Shown here: in pieces, positions 23,501-33,952 of the stretch
Numbering within the stretch: the stretch's first letter is position 1
Layout of the letters: each line of letters begins with the position of its first letter
Assembly (NCBI RefSeq): GCF_004193775.1
Contig: NC_041002.1
Location: forward strand, 42,201,819-42,265,818
Reading direction: 5' to 3'
DNA: 64,000 nucleotides
From: Glycine soja
Taxonomy: Eukaryota > Streptophyta > Magnoliopsida > Fabales > Fabaceae
Program-made: the position numbers and the translations under genes
The notes under the pieces: generated by a model
What the model was told of the DNA's origin: nothing
Seen by the model: the letters and a program-made list of their open reading frames with translations, nothing else
The model's database searches: none

Positions 23501-24158
23501 GAGCTTTGTATGGAGCTTTAATGGAGAATGAGGGAGGAAGAAAGGCAACGTGAGGGAGAGAGAAAGCTGTCTGAAAAAAAAAGTGAGGGCTGAGTGAAGA
23601 GAGAGAAAAGCTTTTTGGTTTTAAATAAAAGGTTTTCCTCTTTTCTATTATTTTATTCAAGCTCTGCCACATGTCCCTATTTGATTGGAGCAAAAAGGGC
23701 CCACTTTCTCTTTTTGACTATGACCCATACACAGCCACAAAAGTGAGAAAAATCTTACCTTTGAAACGCTAAAATCCTGCCTCGGTTTGCGTGCCATTTC
23801 TCTGGTTCCAGTTTTTCGCGTTTCTCTGCGTCCGTCGGGGCCAGTTTTCGAAAGTAAGCAATATATATATCAAAACGCTCAGAATAAAACCCCGAGCGTG
23901 GTTCAGAGGTTGGTTTCGTTAAATTTTAAGTCGCACGCAAAACGATGATTTTTAAACTAATTACTTAGGAATAAACCCATAACCTCCCAGTTATGGATTT
24001 CTCTTCCTTAATTAGTCTAACCCGCGTATCTTGCCCCTACTATTCCTACCCTTACCAAGAACATATATGCATATACACTGAATAATACTTATATATATAT
24101 AATCATTCAAAATACATCGTTTCCAAAAATTTCGGGTAGAAATTTCCAGGATGTTACA
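20592..24158 (-). mobile_element. Nested 3.57-kb solo LTR, probably Ty3/gypsy
   Basis: It is bounded by a perfect 5-bp target duplication GAACT (20587-20591 and 24159-24163), with TG...CA tips. On the minus strand it begins TGTAACATCC and ends GGGACGCCACA. No coding sequence, primer-binding site or second LTR copy was found, so it is a solo LTR. On the minus strand a TATA-like TATTTAAAAC near 23620 followed by CT-rich sequence fits an LTR promoter. TGTAACATCC tips and multi-kb length fit gypsy LTRs I know from legumes, but lineage is not proven. It interrupts the RT of the copia element between the codons for K-E and F/S. Confidence 0.85.
21465..21784. repeat. Cluster of paired GTAATCGATTAC palindromes in nested solo LTR
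   Basis: Copies start at 21465, 21486, 21556, 21577, 21608, 21628, 21680, 21700, 21752 and 21773 (the last with one mismatch). They fall in five pairs with start-to-start spacing of 20 or 21 bp. Adjacent text (ACACAG, ACCAGAGGC) is also repeated. Confidence 0.92.
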
Positions 24159-25858
24159 GAACTCCTTGCATAGTGAATCATTAGTGGATCCAAAGATTAT
24201 ATCATCAACATATATTTGAACCAACAGAATATCATTATGCTTTCTTTTTATGAATAGTGTGGTATCCAATTTTCCAGTAGAAAAATCTTTCTCTAAAAGG
24301 AATTTGCTTAGACGTTCATACCATGCCCTAGAGGCTTGTTTCAAACCATAAAGAGCCTTTTTCAATCTTTAAACATGATTTGGCTTATCTAAGATTTCAA
24401 AACTTGGGGGTTGTTCTACATATACTTCTTCTTGAATTAAGCCAAAATTCATTATGGATGCATATGCTAAAAGCATTCTAATAGCAACAGGAGCATATGT
24501 TTCTTCATAGTCTATTCCTTCTTCTTGATTATACCCTTTTGCAACTAATCTAGCCCTATTCCTAATCATTATGCCATGTTCATCTAACTTATTTCTAAAT
24601 ACCCACTTTGTCCCTATGATTGGATAATTTTCTGGTTTTTCAACTAGTTCCCCAACATTGTTCCTTTCAAACTGAGTTCTTCTTACATAGCAACTATCCA
24701 ATGATCATCTATTATGACTTCATTTAAATTTTTAGGTTCAATCATAGATACAAAAGCCATGTTATTGCATGAATTTTTGAGAGAGTGTCTAGTTGTTACC
24801 CCTTTTGAGATACCACCAATAATGTTGTCAAAGGGATGATCTCTTGAAGCTTTCCACTCCTTTGGAAGATCATTGTTAGCTTTGACTTCTACTGGAGGAT
24901 GTTCATTGCTTCCTTCTCCTTTTCTTTTAGAATCTTGTCCATGAATATCCATTTGTTCTAAAGATTCTGCAATATCATCTAAAATATCCTTTCTTGGAGA
25001 AATAGCATTAGATTCATCAAAAGAAACATGAATATATTCTTCAATAGTCATTGTTCTCTTATTATATATTCTATAAGCTTTACTTTGCAAAGAATATCCA
25101 AGGAAAATTCCTTCATCTGACTTAGCATCAAACTTTCCTAAGTTTTCTTTTCCATTGTTTAATACAAAACATTTGCAACCAAAAACATGAAGATGCGAGA
25201 TGTTTGGTTTCCAACCATTGAAAAGTTCATATGGAGTTTTCTTTAAAATGGGTCTTATCAAAGTCTTATTCATGATATAGCATGCAGTATTAATGGCTTC
25301 AGCCTAAAAATATTTTGGAAGAGGAGTGTCATTTAACAAGGTTCTAGCAATTTCTTCCAAAGACCTATTTTTCCTTTCAACAACTCCATTTTGTTGAGGA
25401 GTTCTAGGTGCAAAAAATAAGTGTTCCATGTTAATGTGAGCAATCCTTTTATGCCATAGCCATGGATCATCATCTTTGCTAAGAAAACATTGATTATTAC
25501 CTAGTTTTTTATTTAAGTCTATCATATAAACATTATTGACTCTAAACCCTATATGCTTTATATTTGTATCATGTACATGTTCAATGGCACATTTTTGAGA
25601 ATCAAATGATACCAGATAGCCTATATCACATAATTGACAAACACTAAGCAAGTTGTGCTTAAGGCCTTCAACAAGTAGAACATTTTCAATGGAGGTTGAA
25701 GAATTTGTACCTATTTTTCCAACTCCAAGAATTCTACCTTTCTTGTTGTCACCATAAGTTACATGCCCGCTTTTCTTGGGAGAGATATGTGTGAACTTTG
25801 ATGCATCTCCCATCATATGTTTTGAGCACCCGCTATCTATGTACCACTTTTTCTTCAA
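24159..25858 (-). pseudogene. Sirevirus pol, N-terminal part: protease, truncated integrase, RT
   Basis: From 25858 downwards: protease with WYIDSGCSKHM (catalytic Asp), gag-pre-integrase (WLWHKRIAHINMEHL), then an abrupt jump to PRTPQQNGVVERKNRSLEE. The intervening integrase core, including the first two acidic catalytic residues, is deleted and only the Glu of VVERKN remains. Next come the integrase C-terminal region (FGCKCFVLNNG, KFDAKSDEGIFLGYS) and RT with GTKWVFRNK, RLVAKGYNQEEGIDYEETYAPV, KKALYGLKQASRAWYERL and the catalytic YVDD. Several stops and frame changes occur (near 25275, 24690, 24368). RT stops at 24163, where the solo LTR is inserted. Confidence 0.85.
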
Positions 25859-26156
25859 TGGTTCCTACAAGATCAATATTATGACTTAGGTACCCAACCT
25901 TTATTGGGTCCTTGAGTGTTAGTGTGAACAACGGATCCTTTTGGGACCCAAATCATTTTAATATTGTTGCAATTTTTCCTAAAATAGCATGTAGATGCTC
26001 CATGTCCTTTTCTTCCACAATAAAAACATGTAATGAAAGGAGAATTATATTTTTGTGAGGAGGAAAAGAAACTTTTGTAAAACTTTTGTTGTTTTTCTAG
26101 TTTGTATCCAATTCCTGCTTTATCAAAAATACATCTTAGATTTCTTAATATGACAT

Positions 26157-27576
26157 CTAGGTTGTTTTTGCCAATAGAATATTTAGCAAGTGAGTTTTGA
26201 AATTTTTAATTTCTTTTACATACTTGCTACAGCATTTACATGAATTTACTTTTTCATTAGTCATAGTAGAAGCATGAATTTTATCACTAGATTTAGAGAT
26301 CGAAACTTCAGTTTTAAGAAGATCTATTTCTTTATTTAATTTTGAAATTTCTTTCTCTAAATCTGAAATTGTTTTCTTAGATGAAGAAACAAGTTTTGCC
26401 AGTTTAATAGATTTGCTATGTAATTCAGCAAATGCATCTTGTAACTCATCAAAAGAAATAGATTTGTTAGAAGATGTTACCTCTTCGTTGCTTTCATAGT
26501 TTTTGCCCATTAGACATAGATTAATTACTTCTTTTTCAGAATCATCAGACGATTCTAAGTCGTTATCATCCCATGTGATGTAGGGCTTCTTTGCCTTCTT
26601 TTCTCCAATAATCTTCTTTTCAGACTTATCAATTTTTTTTCTTAAAGATTGGACAATCAACCCTCAGATGTCCAGGTTGATTGCATTCAAAACATTTTGG
26701 TGTTTGGAATGACTCTTCAATTCTTCTTTTAGGTTTGAAGTTTGGTCTTCTTTGATTTCCTCTCATTCTAAGAAATTTGTTGAATCTTTTGACAAAGAGG
26801 CTAAGATCTTCATCTTCATCCAAGTCAATTGAATCTTCTCTGTCACTTTCTTCTTGGATTGAGAATGAAGCTTTAAGCGTTATTCCCTTCTTCTTCCTAT
26901 CATTTTCTTCATGTTGATTTAGTCTTTGCAACTCCATCTCATGTTCTTATAATTTTCCAAAAAGTGTAGCAAGAGACATAATAGACAAATCTCTAGATTT
27001 TGTGATGGCTGTTACCTTTGGTTGCCACTCTCTACTTAGACATCTTAACACTTTATTAATGAGATCCTCATTTGGAAATATTCTCCCTAATGATGCAAGA
27101 TGATTCACTATATGTGTGAATCTTTTCTGCATATCTTGTATACTTTCATTTGTCTTCATCCTAAATAATTCATACTCATGAGTTAAAGTATGTATCCTAG
27201 ATTGTTTAACATCAGTTGTGCCCTCATGTGTAACTTGTAAAGTGTGCCACATATCCTTAGCACTCCTACAATTTGAAACCCTAAAATATTCATCCATTCC
27301 TAGGGCAAAAGTAATGATGTTTTTAGCCTTTAAATTGTACTGCACTAATCTTCTTTCATCTTCAGTCCACTCTTCTCTAGGTTTTTCTATTGTTGCATTT
27401 CCAGCCACCATAGTGGGTACATAAGACCCTACTTCTACGGCTTCCCAAATGTTTAAGTCTATTGCCTCAATGAAGATTTGCATTTGGGTTTTCCAGTAAT
27501 GGTAACCCTCTCCATTAAAAGTAGGAGGCCTATTAATTGAATTTCCTTCTATGAATAAGAAGTTTGTTGAGGCCAT
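26157..27576 (-). pseudogene. Sirevirus gag with zinc knuckle and coiled-coil extension
   Basis: Start MASTNFLFIEGNSINRPPTF at 27576, the usual copia Gag opening (FNGEGYHYWKTQM). A stop at 26947-26949 interrupts the frame, which continues in register to a CCHC knuckle CFECNQPGHLRVDC (near 26690). At a T homopolymer (26631-26640) the frame shifts into a Lys/Ser-rich region with heptad-like SDLEKEISKLNKEIDLLKTE, a predicted coiled coil. A long coiled-coil tail between the knuckle and protease is characteristic of Sireviruses. The coiled-coil part ends near 26157. No complete Gag can be translated. Confidence 0.8.
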
Positions 27577-27612
27577 TATTCTTGAAGCTTATAAACTTTA
27601 TACAAGAATGAA

Positions 27613-27624
27613 GCTCTGATACCA
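27613..27624 (-). promoter_or_regulatory. Primer-binding site for initiator tRNA-Met
   Basis: The minus strand reads TGGTATCAGAGC two bases after the end of the right LTR. This is the standard PBS of plant copia elements and fixes the element's orientation as minus. Confidence 0.9.
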
Positions 27625-27626
27625 CT

Positions 27627-28826
27627 TGTTAGACAAGTGGCCTCAGATATCTTAAGAAGGGGGGCTTGAATTAAGATATTACAATCTATTTTCCCAATTA
27701 AAATTCTACTTTGATTTTAATGCAAGTTCCAAGTTCCCTCAAAGATGAGTTTCTAAAAGATGATTCAAAATAAACAATCTGAACGTAAGTGTAAAGCAAC
27801 AATAAATAAAGGATTTGAAGGGAAGAGAAAGTGCAAACTCAATTTTATATTGGTTCAGCCATACCCTTGTGCCTACGTCCAGTCCCCAAGCAACCCGCTT
27901 AAGAGTTCCACTATCTTGTAAAAACCCGTTACAAGTTCTGAACCACACAAGGACAACCCTTCCTTTGTGTTTAGATTGCTTTACAACAAGAGGCCCTCGG
28001 TCTCTTAATCCCCTTTCAGAAGTATGAAGAAAAGAAGAAGAAATCTCTCTTGAAAGAGATAGATTGTACAATGAAGAACTCAAATAATTCCTTATTGAAT
28101 TGCAAGTGTTTTGGCCAAGGAATGTTTTAGACAAATTTGCTTTTGAGAGAATAAGACTTTTTGTTCAGAAAAAAACTCTTAGCAAATTCGTGTTCCAAAT
28201 CATATTTATATGGACCTTTGATGGTCATTCAAAAACCATTTGAATAGATTTGACTCTTGGAAACTATTTTCTGAAAATCTCCTCTAGTAATCAATTACAA
28301 GACTTGTGTAATCAATTACAGGCTTTAAAATTAGAATTCAAACGTTCAGTAACTGCTGGTAATCGATTAACATCCAAGTGTAATCGATTACATAGTGTAA
28401 AATTTGAATTCAAATTTCCAATAGCTATTATAAATAGTTTTAACTGGTGGTAATCAATTACAATCCTTGTGTAATCGATTACATGTTTTCAAAAACATTT
28501 AAAAACATTCTAAAAGCATTCCAGGAAGCATTTTGGCCACTGGTAATCAATTACATCCTATTGTAATCGATTACCAGTGAGTAAATCTTTTGTAAAAACA
28601 TTTTAGCTTAAATTCTTTGGCCAAACCTCTTGTTGTTTCAACTTGGAATTTCCTTCCTAAGACTCTAGAGATTATCTTGATCATATATGTTGAATTTCTT
28701 GGCTTCTTGTCTTGAATGAAACTTTGAGAAGTGCATGATCCTTTGGTATCATCAAAACATCAAAATAACTTGAGAAGCACATGATCCTTTGGCATCATCC
28801 AAACATCAAAATGACTTGCTTCTACA
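27627..28826 (-). repeat. 5' LTR of Sirevirus-like element
   Basis: 1200 bp, TGTTAGACAAG...TTCTACA, nearly identical to 16315-17493 except for the 21-bp length difference and scattered substitutions. Confidence 0.92.
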
Positions 28827-28945
28827 AAGTATTGTTCTAATGACTATCTTTGGACCCATAAAATTTTGGGCAGATTATCAATCAATGGAACATATGCTGT
28901 TAGAAAAATTCTTGTTTGATACTATTTATGGTTTGGATGTTGTTA

Positions 28946-30145
28946 CATAGTTAGATGTTTTTGTTAAAATTAGTTGTGAGAGTTAGTTTGGATCCTTGTA
29001 TAATTACTGCTTTTTGTATTGTAATTGAACACTTTTTCATACTCAGATCAATCGAATGGATAATTTCCCTCCCAAATTCTCTCTATTCATATCTCTCTAG
29101 TTCTTTCCATTAATAGAACTAACAAGCAAATTGCATAGGTCATCAATGGACAAACATCCAACTGGGAGAGTCCCAGCAAAGTATTTCATGTTCAACAGCA
29201 TTTGTTACAAAAAGTATCAAAAAGCAAACTCAACTTTTTCCTAAACACTTGAACAAGAAAATAAAAAGTAGAACAAATTAAATTTATTTCATAAGTTAAA
29301 ATCCAACTCGTGCACTTCTACTTTTAGACAATTTAGATGATAGAACTTTCATATTAGAGCCTACAAAGAAGTTTATTCAAACTTTGCCTATAACTGGAAG
29401 TTAAATAGTTATCAAAAAGCTGCCTCAACAATAAGATTTCTTTTTTCAAATTTCACAAAAGAAAAAATAATAACAAAATGGCCCAATTACAAGCATGATG
29501 CATATTTTCTTCAAGAATGCCTAAAGTACTCATAGTGAAACCTAAGTGAACAACATTCCCAACCACGTACCTCAATAGATTGTATCTTTGAGTGAGTGAT
29601 GAAGAGGATTCAAACTTTTTGAGACCATGGAATGCTCAAAAGAATTTTCAGAAGTCCAAGATGCTCAGAATCAGAAAAGAAGCAGCCACGTACCTCAACA
29701 GATGCTCACAAGAATTTTCAAAAGTATAAGGAATGCTCAGAATGAGAAAAGAAGCAATCGTGTACATCAATCGTTGATGTCGGACTCCAACGGATGCTCA
29801 AACGCATGGCAGTGACAAACCCTAACTCGTGGAGTATTTGCAGGTTTAGCGGCGCCTATGGTGACACGTAACGACTAATGGTGAGGAGGAGACGGTGGTG
29901 ACAAGTCACAAACTATAGTGTTGTGAGTGGCAACGAGGAAGGTCTTGCTGGTGAGGGAGAAAGGGTTTGCGAGACTGAGCACGCGGGGTGGAAAAGTGTA
30001 ATAGTGAAGTGAATGGGAACCTTTTACCCACATAAATTTGTTTATCAGTATTTTTATATGTTTTATTTATTTATATATATGTCGAGGTAGAGGATGTCAC
30101 ATGATGAATATCTACATGGAAATAAGAACAAATGCAGAAATTTAC
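28946..30145. other. Non-coding stretch with a short tandem duplication
   Basis: No recognisable gene. At 29627-29775 a ~75-bp segment (GAATTTTCA.AAGT.. to GAAAAGAAGCA..CGTAC) occurs twice in tandem with changes. The minus strand at 29800-30010 looks like a CT-rich plant 5' leader (CCCTTTCTCCCTCACC), possibly the first exon of the pantothenate kinase fragment's source gene or of another gene; this is not proven. Confidence 0.4.
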
Positions 30146-30415
30146 CTTAGAATAGTCCAAACCCCCGTAAATGTCCCCACCTAGCATGTCCATACTTCTA
30201 TTATCTCATTTCTGACTCAGCACAAGCAACTCATCAAAACTAGATTTGATTTCAACACCTTGTCAATATTCAATAGTTCAAATATAGAACTACACCAAAA
30301 TAATAACTGAAATGAAAATGACCTCTTGCACTTTGTTAACAATCTTCCCAAGCCCCAATAAGTACCACTAGCAACATTTGTCCCACTAACCCTCTCAAAT
30401 TTTCCATTCCCGCAA
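30146..30415 (-). pseudogene. Pantothenate kinase (PANK) gene fragment, two exon pieces
   Basis: On the minus strand, 30415-30325 reads GKFERVSGTNVASGTYWGLG followed by RLLTKCK. After an intron-like gap with acceptor AAATCTAG, 30239-30146 reads FDELLVLSQK-stop-DNRSMDMLGGDIYGGLDYSK and ends at a donor AAG|GTAAAT. This is the conserved C-terminal kinase region of plant pantothenate kinase (first step of coenzyme A synthesis), including the SGTNVxxGTYWGLG glycine-rich segment. A nonsense codon and the lack of flanking exons show it is a fragment. It is antisense to the neighbouring TauE/SafE and CCHC fragments, consistent with independent capture. Confidence 0.75.
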
Positions 30416-30840
30416 CCTATATCAACAGAAATTGGAAATACAAATCAGAACCTGTTAGTCTTTTGGCTCATTTTTGGAATTTGGATAGACTTCTAAATAA
30501 CTACTTACAAGAGAAGAAAATTGGATGATAAAATGGTTCAAACTTCTCCCACAAGTTTAAATCACCATATGTAGATCGATCAACTTTTTTAAAAGAACCC
30601 TCATTTAACTTTTTCAAAAGCTAAAATTCATAAGTTAATTTTAACCTTTAGGAGAAATTTGATTCAGTTTACCTCATATTTTCTTCTCCTACAAGTGTTG
30701 GTTGTGAAGTTTATCCAAATTTACTTTTTAGTAAATAATATCCAAAAAAACCAAAAATTTTGGTTAAATTAGGAATCAATACAACATGTACCATGATCAT
30801 ACTAACACCATATCCAATATTAACCAGAATATAAGGGAAT

Positions 30841-31933
30841 TGTTAGACAAGTGGCCTCAGATATCTTAAGAAGGGGGGGTTGAATTAAGATATTCCAAAC
30901 TATTTCCCCTAATTAAAAATCTATTTCACTTTTTAACCAAGTTATGAATTCCCTTAATGACAATCTTCTTAAATATTAATTCAAATGAAACAGTTTGAAT
31001 ATGAATATAAAGCAATAATAAATAAAGGAGATTAAGGGAAGAGAAAATGCAAACTCAGTTTTATACTGGTTCGGCCACACCCTTGTGCCTACGTCCAGTC
31101 CCCAAGCAACCCGCTTGAGAGTTCCACTATCTTGTAAATTCTTTTTACAAGTTCTAAACACACAAGGACAATCCTTCCTTTGTGTTTAGAATTCCTTTAC
31201 AACAAGAGACTCACAGTCTCTTAATCCCTTAGAGAATGAGAAGAAGAAGAAGAACAAATCTCTCTAGAAAGAGATGGATTTTACAGATTGAGCACTCAAA
31301 TAATTCCTTAATGAATTGCAATTGAATTGGCCAAGGAATTCTTAAGAGGATAAAATGAATTTGCTTTTAGAGAGGATAAACACTTGTTGTTCTGAAAATC
31401 TCTCAGCAATTTCGTGTTTGAGTCACATATATATAGACCATTGGTGGTCATGAATAAAGCCTTTGAAAAGTTGTGACTCTTAAAATTATTTTTCTGAAAA
31501 TCCTGTCTGGTAATCGATTACCGTAATTGTGTAATCGATTACAGCTTTTAAAATTTGAATTAAAACGTTCAGAAACTGCTGGTAATCGATTACCATATAT
31601 GTGTAATCGATTACACATTGCAAATTTTGAATTCAAATTTTAATAGCTGTTGTAAATCAGTTTTGGCCACTGGTAATCGATTACATCCTCTGGTAATCGA
31701 TTACCAGAGAGTAATTTTGTTGAAAAACACTTTTTAGCTTAAAATTCTTGGCCAAACCTTTTGCTAATCCAATACCCTTCTATTTTAATATCCTTTCTAA
31801 GACTCTATAGACTGTCTTGATCATCCATCTTGATTAACTCTAATTGCTTTGTCTTGAGTAAATCTTTGAGAAGCATATGATTCATGTAATCCTTTGGCAT
31901 CATCAAAACTTTCAGCTTGATCCTTTGTCTACA
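30841..31933 (-). mobile_element. Solo LTR related to the Sirevirus LTRs
   Basis: 1093 bp, TGTTAGACAAG...TTTGTCTACA, with a perfect 5-bp target duplication GGAAT (30836-30840 and 31934-31938). It aligns along its length with 16315-17493 but is more diverged, so it is an older or different subfamily member. It has three GTAATCGATTAC pairs (31510/31531, 31582/31603, 31673/31693). Confidence 0.93.
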
Positions 31934-31938
31934 GGAAT

Positions 31939-32740
31939 AAATCAATAGGTTCAATTTGAGCAAACTCTTTGTGCCCCTCCATGTGTGTCAAAGCTTCTTG
32001 ACGAATTTCCTACTAAGTGGTAGAACTTGTAATCAGATATTTGGATACATAATAGTAAAACATGATTTTGTTGTTTCACTGTCTGTTGTATAAAAAGAAA
32101 CAAAATGTATACTAGGTGTTCTTTTTTTGTAATTATTTGTTGAAGCAAGAAATAAAAACATAGAATGTTTTCTCAAACAAAGCAAGCCATGAACATTTTC
32201 CGTATAATTAATAGGAGAAATGAATTTTTTTTTTTTTACTTTGGTCCCTTAGTAAAATTCAGTCATTAATTAAAACTAGCTTTTATGGCCATACATTCTT
32301 CAAAGAATTGCAACTGGTTAGATTATCTCCTTTTTGTGAATGAAATGCATGCAGTTTTCTAGCAAATCATGGGATTTAGCTTTAGTAAAGTATAAAAAAA
32401 TTGGAGTACTTTAGTGCTCCTTAGTCAAGGTTCTAAAAGTCTACTAACAATTGTTGTTCGCACTCTCTTTACACAGAGGAAGAACACACAAGCACACATC
32501 ATTATTGTCTCATATTTTGCATTTTCTATGTTTCTTCAGTGAAGGTTCTTTCTGCTTTATTTTTACTATTGTGTAATCACTATCTTCGCTGCTATATGTA
32601 CAATTGTAAAGATACCTCTTAATGGTAAGGGATTTTATAGTCTATCTTTCATAAAATCTCATCTTCTCAATTTATATTTTGATAGAGTGCTTTTGTGTTC
32701 TTTAATGTATTTTCCAATGATAAAAGTGTATCATTGTTGA
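31939..32740. other. AT-rich non-coding stretch
   Basis: Nothing recognisable apart from a T-run at 32227-32240. Confidence 0.4.
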
Positions 32741-32744
32741 AGCA

Positions 32745-33050
32745 GGAGGGACAAAGTTTGTTGAGTGCTATGTCTGTAATCAACATTGACACTTGAGTAA
32801 AAACTGTGCTAAAAATACTCACAACATTAATCCAAAGGTATTATTATTTCCTTTAGTGTCGTTCCTTGTAAAATATAAAATTATATTAGTTGAATCAACA
32901 AAACTTGTCCCCTGTAGGTCGTGTCTAATCTAATACAACTATTTATTTACACTACGATGGTTGTTGTAAAATATGTGGTGGTGTGACACATTTGGCAAAG
33001 AATTGTCCTACATTCAAATTAAATGTGCATCACAAAATAAAATGATTATG
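32745..33050 (+). pseudogene. CCHC zinc-knuckle protein gene fragment
   Basis: Two CCHC knuckles lie in separate exon-like blocks. The first (about 32746-32838) reads GGTKFVECYVCNQH-stop-HLSKNC, followed by a donor-like AAG|GTATTA. The second (about 32955-33030) reads CCKICGGVTHLAKNCPTFK. The order and the words KFVECYVCNxxGHLSKNC and GGCCKICGGVTHLAxxCP match a plant CCHC nucleic-acid-binding protein (ZCCHC9-like family). A nonsense codon replaces the Gly before His in knuckle 1. The N-terminal exons are absent. It is a decayed gene piece lying just upstream of the TNP2 remnant. Confidence 0.65.
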
Positions 33051-33952
33051 ATGCCAATAAAGAAATCGAATCAAATTTCAGTTGCCCTTCATTTTGCTTC
33101 CTATAGGTTTATGTGTGGCATGTAAGCACTATTTTGTAAAGATTGCCTTGTGTTTTGTACGAGAAATTTATCAATAAGTTTTTGAACAGACCAATAATCA
33201 TATATAAAATTCATGTTGTTACATATGATATGTTATTATAATTAATCTTGTTATGGCAATTGTTTTCAATTTTCAATGTTTAACAATTGGTTTTGGTTGT
33301 AGGTACAAGTATTGGACTGGCCTAGGAAGTTAAGTCTAAGTTTTATGTTGTTGTTGGTTCACTCAACAAAAAATCGTATATACCGCTGGCAGCACCGTAG
33401 TCGTTGTTTTTGTTAGTGAGCATCTTTCTAGATATGAGTGTAATTGTCATACTTATGTGCTTGTTACATGTTTGCTCTTCTATGTCTACTATTTAATAAT
33501 AAAGTTATGTACATTGTGAGTGACCCATAGTTTCCTGTTTGAGTTTCAATACAATGATTTATATAGACAGTTTGGATTAATCGTTGTATTGAATCTTGAA
33601 TTGTTCATTTGGACAGTTTGGGAATAGTCATTTTTTATACTTTATTCATACTTATAGGTTAAGTATGTTGTGTTAAATTTGATGCAATTTTAGTTTACTA
33701 CATATTGCTTTGCTCTCTGGGGGCATACATGATGGTGGTGACTACATGTCACCGCTTTCATGTCGTGTACTTGGAGACCAATGCAAAATGCTATCGAAAT
33801 TTCATCAAATTTAGCATAACATGTTTAACTGGTACGTATGAATCAAGTATAAAAAATATCTTCCTAAATGGGATAGGACCACACCTATTTTATGAAAAAG
33901 TGATATTTGCATGCATATTGGATAACATAGTCAATACCAGAAAACATCAAAC

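Larger units (their letters stand above)
16315..28826 (-). mobile_element. Sirevirus-like Ty1/copia retrotransposon with nested solo LTR
   Basis: Both LTRs read TGTTAGACAAG...CTTCTACA on the plus strand. On the minus strand the element has a primer-binding site TGGTATCAGAGC (complement of initiator tRNA-Met) next to the right LTR, gag-PR-IN-RT-RNase H in copia order, an extra ORF after RNase H, and a polypurine tract AAAAAGGGGGAGAT next to the left LTR. Flanks are GAGTA (16310-16314) and AAGTA (28827-28831), a 5-bp target duplication with one difference. Extra coiled-coil gag sequence and an env-like downstream ORF are Sirevirus (SIRE/Maximus) traits. The first ~270 bp of the two LTRs differ at about seven sites, so insertion is fairly recent. 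Gag has a stop and a frameshift, and the integrase core is deleted. Confidence 0.92.
15084..28945 (+). pseudogene. TauE/SafE-family transporter gene fragment, split by Sirevirus insertion
   Basis: Three short pieces match plant TauE/SafE membrane proteins (sulfite-exporter family). At about 15150-15204 the reading is LMALLTRMLGGVFGIGGG, with the family's glycine-rich signature. At 16163-16312, TALILAIVCFVASLLGALVV leads into a segment containing KHGRAS. At 28832-28945 the reading resumes with SIVLMTIFGPIKFWADY. The second and third pieces join exactly across the 12.5-kb element at 16315-28826. The middle of the gene is missing or unrecognisable and no complete frame exists. Inference: this is a dead fragment, probably captured by or deposited with CACTA DNA, since it lies between two TNP2 copies together with other unrelated gene pieces. 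Confidence 0.65.

Noticed and set aside
32950..32962. CACTACGATGG as a possible left CACTA terminus
   Set aside because: It is part of the exon-like CCHC reading, is not followed by AGAAAA, and has no subterminal repeats.
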